This document shows positions 10,029-19,303 of a stretch of 64,000 nt of DNA, piece after piece. Source of the stretch: Kluyvera genomosp. 3 (GTDB taxonomy: Bacteria; Pseudomonadota; Gammaproteobacteria; Enterobacterales; Enterobacteriaceae). The DNA lies in the NCBI GenBank assembly GCA_002211745.1, contig CP022114.1, forward strand, positions 62,001 through 126,000. Direction: 5' to 3'. The number at the start of each line of letters is the position of its first letter. Position 1 is the first letter of the stretch. The notes beneath the pieces were generated by a model. The model did no database searches, was not told the origin of the DNA, and saw nothing but the letters and a program-made list of their open reading frames with translations. The position numbers were made by a program, and so were the translations under genes.

Positions 10029-11018
10029 ATGATTAAGCGCCTGATTAATTTACTCATTCTTATTACGGCATGTTCCGCCTCCAGCGCTTTTGCGGTGAAC
10101 TGCCAGCGCGCCTCGACGCCGCTGGAAAATACCATCTGTAATAACGATAACCTGAGCTGGCTGGATAACACCATGTCGAGCGTTTACCGCGCGATGCTGG
10201 TGTATCGTGATGCGCGTCAGGTGCATCAGGAGTATGAGGCCTGGGAGAAATCTCTGGAAAGCTGTGCATCGGACAGCTGTATTGAGCGTGCTTACTATTC
10301 CGGGATCAGTAAAATTGCCGAAGCGCAGCCGGGCTTTGCGTGGGAAGGCCGTTGGTGGAACACCAGCGCGGCGAATATGAGCGGCGGGGTGATCCAATTC
10401 AGCCACAGCGCGGACTGGTCAATTACCGCCGATATTCGTATCTGGGCGGGTATGAATAAGGATGAGTTTACCGCGGAAGCCCGCAAGATTAACGGCATGG
10501 TGCTGATCGACGATATGGTCGACAGCAAAAAGTGCAAAGTGTTGTTTATCCCGCGTAAAAGCGGGGCGATTCAGGCCTACAGCAATGCCGACTGGGGCTG
10601 CCGCCTGTCAATGCCTAACGGCGCGTTTATCGATGGGCGCTACCTGAAGTCAGAGCAGGATCCGCGGCCAAAGGCGACGCTGCTTTCGCTGGAGATTTTC
10701 ACCGATCCTAAAATGGATGAACGCTTCCGCACGTTGGTTGGCGACGACTATCAAAAGTTCGTCGATACAGCGAATATCTATATCTATCATGAAGATATAG
10801 ATAATATCGGCGCTACGGCAGTGTCGATGTGGGTGCGCGGTGCGGCCAATACCCGTACGGCTATCATCATGTACACGGCCAGCAATATTTGGGCGGCGCG
10901 GGTTGAGCCGGATGATAAAGGGAAGCTGGCGTTCTCGTACTTCAGCACCCAGGGTAACAATCTGGCCAAAATGCCGCGCACGATAGCGGAATGGAAGCTG
11001 CGCTACCTCGATCAGTAA
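10029..11018 (+). CDS. secreted protein with N-terminal LprI/DUF1311-like domain
   Basis: Periplasmic protein of 329 residues. A signal peptide (about 22 residues, ending SAFA) is followed by a cysteine-containing LprI-like module, VNCQRASTPLENTICNNDNL to CASDSCIERAYYSGI. This module is found in lysozyme-inhibitor and related periplasmic proteins. The remaining 230 residues are not recognised. No frame break is seen, unlike most neighbours. It is convergent with lfhA across a strong hairpin. It may be unrelated to either the sugar locus or the flagellar locus. Confidence 0.75.
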   Translation: MIKRLINLLILITACSASSAFAVNCQRASTPLENTICNNDNLSWLDNTMSSVYRAMLVYRDARQVHQEYEAWEKSLESCASDSCIERAYYSGISKIAEAQPGFAWEGRWWNTSAANMSGGVIQFSHSADWSITADIRIWAGMNKDEFTAEARKINGMVLIDDMVDSKKCKVLFIPRKSGAIQAYSNADWGCRLSMPNGAFIDGRYLKSEQDPRPKATLLSLEIFTDPKMDERFRTLVGDDYQKFVDTANIYIYHEDIDNIGATAVSMWVRGAANTRTAIIMYTASNIWAARVEPDDKGKLAFSYFSTQGNNLAKMPRTIAEWKLRYLDQ

Positions 11019-11025
11019 TTTTCGG

Positions 11026-11050
11026 CCCTCTCCCATAAAAAGGGAGAGGG
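11026..11050. terminator. bidirectional hairpin between LprI-domain gene and lfhA
   Basis: Perfect 9-bp stem CCCTCTCCC/GGGAGAGGG with a 7-base AT-rich loop between two convergent genes. T-rich sequence follows only weakly on either side (ATTTT on the minus-strand side), so it is a probable rather than a textbook terminator. Confidence 0.55.
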
Positions 11051-11067
11051 GCATCTCAGGCGGCAGG

Positions 11068-13163
11068 TTACGCCAGCGTTCCCACCACGTTCAGGTCGGC
11101 GTCGTCCGGCACTTCATTGTACGACAGCACGTGCAGCCCGCTGGCAAACAGGCGGCCATAACGTGAAATCACCGGGCGTAGCTGCGGCGTGACCAGAAGC
11201 AGCGGCGGCAAACTCTTCGCTTTCATCTGCTCGTAAATCATCGGCATCGTATTTTGCAGCTGGGTCAGAATGTTCGGGTCAACCGGGAAGCTGTCCAGCG
11301 CCACCTTGCCGGCCTGCTGTGCCTGATTCAGCGCGCCGAGCAGCATATTCTCCAGCTGATTATCCATGGTGTAGGCTGCCAGCTGCGGACGATCGCCGTT
11401 AATGTTATGCACGATGGCGCGGCGCAGGGCGTAGCGTACATCCGCGGTGAGCAGCACCGGATCTTTGGTTACCGCCGCGCTTTCGAGCAGCGTTGAAGCG
11501 ATGGTGACGATATCTTTCAGCGACACCTGTTCCAGCAACAGCTGGCGATAAATGCGCAGCAGCTGGCTGTAGTTGAGCGCAGCGTTTAAATCCTCCGCCA
11601 GTTTTGGCGCCTGCTGCGCCAGACGGGCGTGCAGGTGGGTGATATCGTCGTAGTTAAACAGCTCCGGCAGATGCTCGCGGGCGACCTTGTTGACATGCGT
11701 CGCCACCACGCTGGCGCAGTCGACGACCTGATAGCCGAGGTTCAGCGCTTTGGCTTTCTGTTCCGGGTCAATCCACACTATCGCCATGCCGTAGGCCGGG
11801 TCGGTATCCAGCACGCCGTCGATTTCGCCGTACAGTTCGGTGCCGGGTATGGCCATCAGCTTCTCGGCGTTCACTTCGCCCAGCGCGGTGCGGATGCCGT
11901 TGATGTGAATGGCGTACTGCGCGGGCTTGAGGCGGAAGTTCTCACGAATGCGAATCTCCGGCAGCAGCACGCCGCACAGTTCAGAGATCACCTGCCGCAC
12001 CCCACGCACGCGGAGCGACAGCGGGCTGCCTTTCGCTTCGTCCACCATGGTGACCAGCTTGTAGCCAAGGTTCAGGCCAATCGGCTCGACCAGCGGAATG
12101 CTGTCCCAGGTAATCGCCGGGTTGGTATCGGGGGCCAACGCTTCACTGATGGCCTCCATGTCCGTCTCTTGCGGTGCGGGCTGCACCACCTTGCTCTGCC
12201 GCCAGGCGGCGAACACCAGCAGGGCGGTAAAGCTCAGGAAGGCGATGTGCGGCATACCCGGCACAACGGCCAGAATGAACATCACGAATGCCGCGGTGTA
12301 CAGCACCTTTGGCTTGGAGAGCAGCTGGGTTTTGATTTCGTCGCTGACGTCGTTACCTTCGCTGACGCGGGTCACGATGATCGCCGCGGCGGTCGCCAGC
12401 AGCAGGGACGGAATCTGGGCGACCAGACCGTCACCGATGGTCAGCAGAACGTACTGACGGAACGCGTGGCTGGCATCAAGATCGTATTTGAAGATACCGA
12501 TACAGATACCGCCGATCACGTTGATGATCAGTACCATAATCCCGGCAACGGCATCGCCGCGGACAAACTTGGACGCCCCGTCCATCGCGCCATAGAAGTC
12601 GGCTTCTTTCGCCACTTCCTGACGTCGGCTTCGCGCCTGCTGCTGGTTGATAAGCCCGGCATTCAGGTCGGCGTCGATCGCCATCTGTTTACCCGGCAGC
12701 GCATCCAGCGTAAAGCGTGCGGAAACCTCGGAGATACGCTCGGCACCCTTGGTGACGACCACGAAGTTGATGATCATCAGGATGATAAACACCACGAAGC
12801 CGACGACGAAGTCGCCGCCAATCACCACCTGGCCAAAGGCTTCAATCACCTTACCGGCCGCGCCTTCCCCTGATGGCCATTCAGCAACACCACGCGGGTC
12901 GACGCCACGTTCAGCGTCAGACGCATTAACGTGGTGATCAATAACAGCGTCGGGAAGATAGCAAAGTCCAGCGGACGCTGCATATTCACCGCGACCAGCA
13001 GTACGATGACCGCCAGCACAATGTTGAATGTAAACAGGATATCCAGCATCAGCGGTGACAGCGGTAGGATGACCATCGCCAGTACGCAGAGAAGCAGGAT
13101 AGGCACGGCAATCTGCGCCTTGCGGAGCATGCCGAACATGTTTTGCATCTTACTGTTCGCCAT
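11068..13163 (-). CDS. lfhA: lateral flagellar export protein FlhA (LfhA)
   Basis: Major membrane component of the flagellar type III export gate. The N-terminal half has multiple membrane segments and the FHIPEP-type signature region PTLLLITTLMRLTLNVASTR. The C-terminal half is the large cytoplasmic domain that docks chaperone-substrate complexes. A break near 12870 is repaired by one G in a run of four (GHQGGGA... becoming GEGAAGKVIEAFG), giving about 698 residues, normal for FlhA. The start overlaps the end of lfhB by 14 bases. In E. coli K-12 the remnant fhiA is the counterpart; here the gene is full length. It is the last gene of the lfiN-lfhA arm read on the minus strand. Confidence 0.95.
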
Positions 13164-14282
13164 TGGCTTTTAATACCTCTTGAGGAATGTCTATGTGCCT
13201 GTTCAGGCGGGGTTTTTGCTCAGCACGACCTTCGCGCCATGACTTCAGCTGCATCACATAGGTCAGCACGTGAGCGATGGCGCGGAACAGCTGCGCCGGA
13301 ATCTGTTGGTTAACGCGAGTGGTGTAGTACACCGCGCGCGCCAGCGGCGGAAACTCCACCACTTCTACCTTATGAGTGGCGCCCACTTCACGTATCCATA
13401 GCGCCACGTCGTCAATGCCTTTGGCGACGATGTACGGCGCTTCCGCTTTCTGCGGGTCGTATTTCAGCGCCACGGCGTAGTGGGTCGGGTTCGTGATAAT
13501 CACGTCCGCTTCGGGCACGGTGCGCGAGATTTGCCCATCGCCATCTGGCGCTGCAGCTGGCGGATGCGGCCTTTGATCTGCGGGTTACCGTCGTTGTTTT
13601 TGTACTCTTCCTTCACTTCCTGCTTGGTCATGCGCATCTTTTTGGTGAACATGAATTTGCTCAACGGCACATCAAGCAGGGCAAAAATCACGATAACGGC
13701 GATGAAATAGCTGACAACGTGATGAAAAATGCCAAAACCCTGACCGATGGCCTGATACAGATACAGCCGCTGGAGATGCAGCAGGCTATCCATCTGGTCA
13801 TGCACCATCGTGTAGACAACGGCGAGGATCGTCGCGCATTTCAGCATCATCTTGCCCACTTCCGTGTAGTGGCTGGCGGAAAACATACGTTTAACGCCGC
13901 TGATGGGGCTGAGCTTTTTAAAATCGGGTTTGAGCTTTGACGGGGTAAAAATCCAGCCGCCCGGCACCAGGCTGGCGATGATGCAGGCCAGCGGGATGGG
14001 GATCAGCGTGGCGATAAAGCGCAGCAGCACCCACAGATTCAGCAGCAGAAACTGGTTGAGGACGTTCGGGTTATCGAGGTCCTTCGCCATGGTGCCGACG
14101 GCGGCAAACGACTCGCCGATCAACAACCGGTAGTACGGCAGGAAGGTCGCCAGGGTGAAGAACGAGGCCAGCAGGCCTACTGCCATGGTTAAATCTTTTG
14201 AACGGGGAATATCCCCTTTTTGCCGCGCCTTGCGCAGCTTCCCGGCTGTGGGTTTTTCGCTTTTATCTCCGCTGGAGGCCAT
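13150..14282 (-). CDS. lfhB: lateral flagellar export protein FlhB (LfhB)
   Basis: Substrate-specificity switch of the export gate. Four hydrophobic segments are followed by a cytoplasmic domain with the autocleavage motif NPTH (in ITNPTHYAVALKY). A break near 13535 is repaired by one G, giving MAMGQISRTVPEADV; total about 378 residues, as expected. The start overlaps the lfiR stop codon (TAATG). The downstream end overlaps lfhA, indicating translational coupling. Confidence 0.95.
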
Positions 14283-15052
14283 TACTGCACCCTTATGGCG
14301 TCGAGTTTCGCCAGAATTTCGTTAGTCAGGTTGAGATAGTGGTCAGGAATGTTGGTGACCAGCATCGAAATACACAGCAGGCCAAACAGCATGCTGATGG
14401 GGAAGCCAAGCGAAAACAGGTTTAGCGTCGGCGAAACGCGGTTGAGCAGGCCGAAGCCGCCCTGCACAATCAGCATGACGAAGGTTGTCGGAAGCGCAAT
14501 CAGCGTCGCCGAGGCCATAACCCAGCCTAACCCTGAGCGATAAGCGTTAGCGTCGGCTGGTTGATGGCCTGACCGATGGGCCAGTAGCTGAAGCCTTTAA
14601 ACAGGATGGTCACCAGCAGCAAATGGCCGTCCATAATGAAAAACAGCAGGGCGCAGAAAACGTAGATAATCTGCGAAATTACCGTGGTAGAGCTGCCGTT
14701 AACCGGGTCGTTCATCATCGCCATCCCCAGCCCATATTCATCGACAGAATATGCCCGCCGTTTGTAGCGCGACAAACACCAGCTGCAGCGCCATGGCGAA
14801 GAAGAATCCCCACAGCAACTGTTCGCCAATCAGCACGATGGCGCGCAGTGAAAACAGTTCGTGAAGCACCACGTTGTTGGGCAGCATCGGGGTGATGATG
14901 ATGGTCAACGCCAGCGCGGTGCCGATTTTGATGCGCCGTGAGAAGACGCGGTTATCGATCACCGGCGCGAAATGTAAAAAGGCGAGGATGCGAAAGAAGG
15001 GCAGCACCAGGGCCATGATTGGCGTCCACAGCGCCAGAATATCGATTCCCAT
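14282..15052 (-). CDS. lfiR: lateral flagellar export protein FliR (LfiR)
   Basis: Membrane component of the export gate core. The hydrophobic protein starts MGIDILALWTPIMALVLPFF and ends LVTNIPDHYLNLTNEILAKL. Two breaks (near 14745 and 14530) split it into three frames that together give about 257 residues, the family norm. At the second break a one-base repair converts LIAQG-stop into a frame continuing through WVMASATLIALPTTF. It lies between lfiQ and lfhB with close spacing. Confidence 0.9.
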
Positions 15053-15058
15053 AATGGT

Positions 15059-15329
15059 TTAACCCACCAGCGCCGCCGCCTGATGGAAAATCTGGACGGT
15101 AAAATCGACCAGCTGCGTCAGCATCCACTTCCCGGCGAAAATCAGTACCCGAGCGTGACGACCAGACGCGGCAGGAAGCTGAGGGTCTGTTCGTTAATCT
15201 GGGTGGTGGCCTGGAAAATACTCACGCACAGGCCGACCAGCAAGCTGGGACAATCGCCACGGCGGAAATCAGCAGGACGAGGTGAATGCCGGAAGCCATG
15301 ATGTCACCGGCGGTGTCCATGTTCATCAT
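15059..15329 (-). CDS. lfiQ: lateral flagellar export protein FliQ (LfiQ)
   Basis: Small two-helix membrane subunit of the export gate, about 90 residues. Read on the minus strand it gives GIHLVLLISAVAIVPSLLVG, then SIFQATTQINEQTLSFLPRL, then GKWMLTQLVDFTVQIFHQ, the standard FliQ pattern. Two one-base breaks (near 15247 and 15150, in CCC and GG runs) leave no long single open frame, so it is easily missed. The exact start could be either of two adjacent ATG codons. It follows lfiP directly and precedes lfiR by 7 bases. Confidence 0.88.
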
Positions 15330-15331
15330 CG

Positions 15332-16087
15332 CTACAGTCCTTGCACGCTGGCGGTTAGGGTGCCGACAATCAGCGTCCAGCCGTCGCACAGCACGAACAG
15401 CATGAGCTTAAACGGCAGAGAGACGATCAGCGGCGACAGCATCATCATCCCCATTGCCATCAGAATACTGGCGACAATCAGGTCGATGACCAGGAACGGG
15501 ATGTAAATCATAAAGCCTATCTGGAAGGCGGTTTTCAGCTCGCTGAGCAGATACGCCGGGGTGACGATGGTCAGATCCTGCTCGCGGGCGTCGCCTTCAA
15601 TGCCGGCGATGGTCATGATTTGCGCCATCGCTTTATTGTTGGTCTGCGCCAGCATGTATTTTTTCAGCGGCGCTTCAGCATTCACCAGCGCCTGCTTGAG
15701 GGTGATCTGGTCATTCTGGAAGGGCTCAATCGCGTCGTTATACACGGTGGTCCATACCGGTCGCATCACCAGCAGAGTGAGCGCCAGCGCGATGCCGGTG
15801 AGGATTTTGTTTGGCGGACTCTGCTGTAACCCAAGCGCCTGGCGCAGAATCGCCAGCACGATGATAAAGCGGGTAAAGCAGGTCATCATCAGCACCATGA
15901 TCGGCAGCAGGCCGAGCAGGGTCATCAGGATCAGGATTTCAATTTTGACGTTGTAATCCTGACCCGCGCCGTTAGCGGTCGTGCTAAAGAGCGTGATGTC
16001 GCCGTTCGCCGCCAGAACGGGCTGGGCGAACAGCAAACCAATGAGTAGCAGCAGCGGGACGCAGCCACGGTAAAACGCGCGGTTCAT
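15332..16087 (-). CDS. lfiP: lateral flagellar export protein FliP (LfiP)
   Basis: Export gate membrane protein of 251 residues, intact. It has a cleavable signal-like N-terminus (VLAANG region), then the FliP signature MMTCFTRFIIVLAILRQALG and a C-terminal hydrophobic pair ending DGWTLIVGTLTASV. The start overlaps the lfiN stop (ATGA). Order lfiN-lfiP-lfiQ-lfiR-lfhB-lfhA matches other Flag-2 loci. Confidence 0.95.
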   Translation of the reverse strand: MNRAFYRGCVPLLLLIGLLFAQPVLAANGDITLFSTTANGAGQDYNVKIEILILMTLLGLLPIMVLMMTCFTRFIIVLAILRQALGLQQSPPNKILTGIALALTLLVMRPVWTTVYNDAIEPFQNDQITLKQALVNAEAPLKKYMLAQTNNKAMAQIMTIAGIEGDAREQDLTIVTPAYLLSELKTAFQIGFMIYIPFLVIDLIVASILMAMGMMMLSPLIVSLPFKLMLFVLCDGWTLIVGTLTASVQGL

Positions 16088-16482
16088 CGGGTCAGCTCAC
16101 CCAGTTCTTTGGCATTAAATTCGATGATGCGCAGGCCATATTTATCATTAAGCACCACGACTTCGGCCTTGCCGAACGCGATACCATTGACCTTAATATC
16201 CAGCGGTTCACCCGCCATTTTGTCCAGCTCAATCACCGAGTCGCAGTTCACTGCCATCAGTTCAGCCAGCGAGATGTTCACCGAGGACACTTCCAGCGTC
16301 AGGGTCACCGGAATGCGGCTGAACAGCGCCATGCGGCGCACGTCGGTCAGTGGCGCATTACGCGTCTCCGGCTGTAAATCGAGGCGGATATTCCCCTCAA
16401 TGGTTTCATCATGTGTCATGTCGCTGAGGTTCAGGTCGTCCAGATCCAGAGACTGGCTCAGCTCTTGTTGTAAATCACTCAT
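16084..16482 (-). CDS. lfiN: lateral flagellar switch protein FliN (LfiN)
   Basis: C-ring protein of 132 residues. An N-terminal acidic stretch is followed by the SpoA domain: SRIPVTLTLEVSSVNISLAE, VIELDKMAGEPLDIKVNGI and GKAEVVVLNDKYGLRI. The start at 16482 (MSDLQQELSQSLDLDD) overlaps the lfiM stop by a few bases; an upstream open extension in this frame lies inside lfiM and is not coding here. Intact. Confidence 0.93.
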   Translation of the reverse strand: MSDLQQELSQSLDLDDLNLSDMTHDETIEGNIRLDLQPETRNAPLTDVRRMALFSRIPVTLTLEVSSVNISLAELMAVNCDSVIELDKMAGEPLDIKVNGIAFGKAEVVVLNDKYGLRIIEFNAKELGELTR

Positions 16483-17357
16483 AAGGCTTCTCGGTTGTCT
16501 TGTCGTGGATATCGCATAAGAAAAGCTTGCTGCGATCTTCGGCAATAGTGGCTTCAAAAATCTGTTCTTTACCGATAAACACCGGTAAAGGGTCATTGAT
16601 CGCGATCGGGATGATGTCGCCTGGTTTGATGTCAGCGATTTGAGCGACGGTCAGGTTCAGGCTGGCCAGACGGCCATCCAGCTTCAGCGGCAGACTATCG
16701 AACAGGCGTTCGATCTGCGCGGGCTCAGGCTGACGCTCTTTTCCACGCCGCTGGTGCTGTTATCCGGAGAGCGCAGCGCCGCCAGCATCTGGTCAATGTG
16801 TGGATTGTCCAGCAGGATGGTAAAGCTACCGTGGCTGTAACCTTCCAGGGTGAAAGTGATGCACCAGGCCCACTGGTTAATGACCGTGGAATAATCGACT
16901 TTAATTTCCAGGTCTTCGCCAAATGTCTCTTTGCAAATAACCAGCGAGGTCAGTTCCTGACCCAGTTTGCTTTTGAGGCGTTCTTCCGTTTTGGTGATCG
17001 GGAGTGACTCATCCGGTTCAATATGGCTGCTGTCTTTACTCAGCCGTAATAATCATGGAGGATGTTTAGTAATAATATACGATCGATCACAAACGCAATA
17101 TTCCCATAACGCGTTGAGAATATTTGCGCATTTTTATAATTCTGGTCGATCGCGAAAGTCATCGATTCTAACGCGGCATTAACCCGAAGCTTCTTCAGAA
17201 AATAAATACTCAGGCGCGCGTCAAGAATGTCAAAGCTATCGTTCATTACCTTAGGTAGCTTATGCCATGGGCGACCGAGTTTGCTGACATCCAGTTTTAC
17301 CAGCTCAGGAAGATTATCCTGCTGATGGATTCTGATTCGCTGTGAAGCAGGGTACAT
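16475..17357 (-). CDS. lfiM: lateral flagellar switch protein FliM (LfiM), lacking N-terminal CheY-binding motif
   Basis: C-ring protein that joins FliG to FliN. The middle domain (DILDARLSIYFLKKLRVNAA) and the C-terminal SpoA domain (LDGRLASLNLTVAQIADIKP, PVFIGKEQIFEATI) are recognisable. Two breaks (near 17040 and 16740) split it; the joined length is about 294 residues, shorter than the roughly 330 of primary FliM. The start MYPASQRIRIHQQDNLPELV lacks the LSQxEIDALL motif that binds phosphorylated CheY. The in-frame extension upstream to the nearest stop does not contain it either. It is the first gene of the minus-strand arm, divergent from lafK. The sequence is more AT-rich and divergent than neighbouring switch genes. 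Confidence 0.85.
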
Positions 17358-17874
17358 GATTATTCCGGTTTGATAACGTGTCCTGGTGAGACAATAAGGC
17401 GCCGTTAACGATTATCGATAACGGTCGCGAAAATTTTTCCTGGAAGCATTTGAGTTTTTAAGATGTTGTGACGCTTTAGGTCAACATCGAAGGTTCGTCG
17501 TCAGACGATGACTCAACTGCCTTTTATTCAGGGTGCAAATTAGACCTTTCTGAATCATTTATTGCAAGTGGATAGCGGTTATTAATCCATTATTTTTCCG
17601 CATGTTGCTTGATTAATAACTTCTGTAAGTGCATGAAAAAAATAGATTAATGTTTTAATATTCATTAAAAATAAGACAATTCCTACACCATGCGTATACT
17701 AGGCGGCATATTTTCACGGAAGGATTCTTTCCCCATGAAAATACCGCAGTCTTTAATCTTTATTAACATTATAAAAACGCTTTTAATCTTCTATGTAGCA
17801 AGGTGATTGCAGCGCACGTTTAATAAAGGTTTAGCGCATTATCCTTATTTGTTCTTTTTTACTGGTAATCCAAA
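17358..17874. other. lfiM-lafK divergent intergenic region
   Basis: 517 AT-rich bases without a gene, presumably carrying the early promoters of both arms. An imperfect inverted repeat, CGTCGTC/GACGATG, lies at about 17496-17511. I looked for a sigma-54 promoter (TGGCAC-N5-TTGC) on both strands and saw no convincing one. No clear sigma-28 site was seen either. Confidence 0.5.
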
Positions 17875-18905
17875 ATGAGCATTATCATTGAACGTGAAGA
17901 CCGTCACGGAGAAGGTTTTGTTGCCGTTTCTCCTGCCAGCGTGGGCGTAATCTCATTAGCTCGCCGCGTTGCTAAATATAATGTATCAGTCCTGGTGACT
18001 GGTGAGACAGGAACGGGCAAGGAGTGTGTCGCTAAATATATCCACGAGCATGCCTGCGGCAGTGAAGCCCCGTACGTCGGGGTTAACTGCGCCGCTATTC
18101 CAGAAAGTATGCTGGAAGCGATTTTATTTGGTTATGAGAAAGGTGCATTTACCGGCGCGGTGGCGAGTGTAGCCGGTAAATTTGAGCAGGCAAACGGCGG
18201 TACGCTGCTGCTGGATGAAATTGGCGATATGCCGTTGTCATTACAGGCGAAGTTATTACGGGTATTACAGGAGCAGGAAGTTGAACGCCTGGGTAGCCAT
18301 AAACGTATTCCGCTGGATATTCGGCTGATTGCCTCTACCAATAAAGACTTACAACAGGAAATTGCCGAAGGCCGTTTCCGTCAGGATCTGTTTTACCGTA
18401 TTTCCGTGGTGCCTATTCACATCACACCGCTGCGCGAGCGCAAGCAGGACATCCTGCCGCTGGTGCAGCGCTTTATTGCCAAATACCGCGCCTTCCACAA
18501 AGGCGACGTGCGCCTGAGCGACGATGCGCGCAACGCGCTGCTCGGCTATGACTGGCCGGGCAATGTGCGTGAGCTGGAGAACGTTATCCAGCGCGGCATG
18601 ATTCTGGGCAACGGCGATGAAATTAAAGCCGCCGACTTTGGTCTGGTGGCGCGCGTGCCGCTGCCGGAAACCCCGTCGGTGGGCGTCATGCCTGCTTACC
18701 GCGAGCAGGATACCGGCAGTTCTGCCATCCGCGACGTGAAGCTGCACGGACGTCTGGCGGAGTACCAGTACATTATCGATCTGCTCAAACGCCATAAAGG
18801 CAATAAATCCAAGACCGCGGAGTTTTTAGGCATTACCCACGCGCTCTGCGTTACCGCCTTGCGTCAATGCGCGACGAAGGCATTGATATTGAATGTTATT
18901 CCTGA
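17875..18905 (+). CDS. lafK: sigma-54-dependent lateral flagellar regulator LafK
   Basis: Enhancer-binding protein that activates sigma-54 promoters of lateral flagellar genes. The AAA+ domain shows Walker A GETGTGKE (about residue 42), GAFTGA, the sigma-54 contact loop (near residue 95), and LLLDEIGDMPLSLQAKLLRV (Walker B). GYDWPGNVRELENVIQRG follows, then a Fis-type helix-turn-helix, HKGNKSKTAEFLGIT. No N-terminal receiver domain is present. A break near 18838 hides the true end; adding one C gives TPRALRYRLASMRDEG and a stop at 18903-18905, about 344 residues. Without the repair the frame runs into lfiE and mimics a fusion. Divergent from lfiM. Likely targets are the sigma-54 promoters at 31163 and 44293. 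Confidence 0.92.
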
Positions 18906-18924
18906 GGCCAGGAAGGAAGAATTA

Positions 18925-19293
18925 ATGGACAAGATTGCCGCCGCAGGTATTAACACCGCGCACCAGGCGCTGCTGGACCGTATGCAGCAAACGGCCATGC
19001 TGGCTTCCGCCGGCTCGGTCAACACCGCACAGACGATTGCCCCGGCGAACAGCGCGTTTGCCAGCACCGACTCGGTCTCTTTTTCCCGCGTGTTAAATAA
19101 CGCCATCGACAACGTGGACGCGCTACAGCACAGCGCCAGCGCCAAACAGACCGCAATTGATATGGGTCAGAGCGACGACTTAGCCGGCGCGATGATTGAG
19201 AGCCAGAAAGCCAGCGTGGCCTTCTCGGCGATGATGCAGGTGCGCAACAAGCTCAACAGCGCGCTCGACGAAGTGATGAATATTTCGCTGTAA
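18925..19293 (+). CDS. lfiE: lateral flagellar hook-basal body protein FliE (LfiE)
   Basis: Export-apparatus/rod junction protein of 122 residues. The C-terminus IESQKASVAFSAMMQVRNKL with a final LDEVMNISL is the FliE signature. The ATG at 18925 is preceded by GGAAGGAAG, a good ribosome binding site, 19 bases after the lafK stop. The same frame is open upstream through lafK only because of the lafK frame break. Confidence 0.93.
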   Translation: MDKIAAAGINTAHQALLDRMQQTAMLASAGSVNTAQTIAPANSAFASTDSVSFSRVLNNAIDNVDALQHSASAKQTAIDMGQSDDLAGAMIESQKASVAFSAMMQVRNKLNSALDEVMNISL

Positions 19294-19303
19294 GGTCTGT
19301 ACC

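Noticed and set aside
11629-12873. Long plus-strand frame of 414 codons inside lfhA
   Set aside because: It is an antisense shadow of the conserved lfhA cytoplasmic domain, His/Gln/Arg-rich as expected of such shadows.
17358-17874. Sigma-54 promoter for lfiM or lafK
   Set aside because: Only poor matches were found (for example GGTGATTGCAGCGC near 17802), lacking the GGCAC and TTGC elements together.
17875-19293. Apparent LafK-FliE fusion protein of 472 residues
   Set aside because: One missing C near 18838 shifts the frame. Repair gives a normal LafK C-terminal helix-turn-helix and a stop at 18905, followed by a ribosome binding site and the true lfiE start at 18925.
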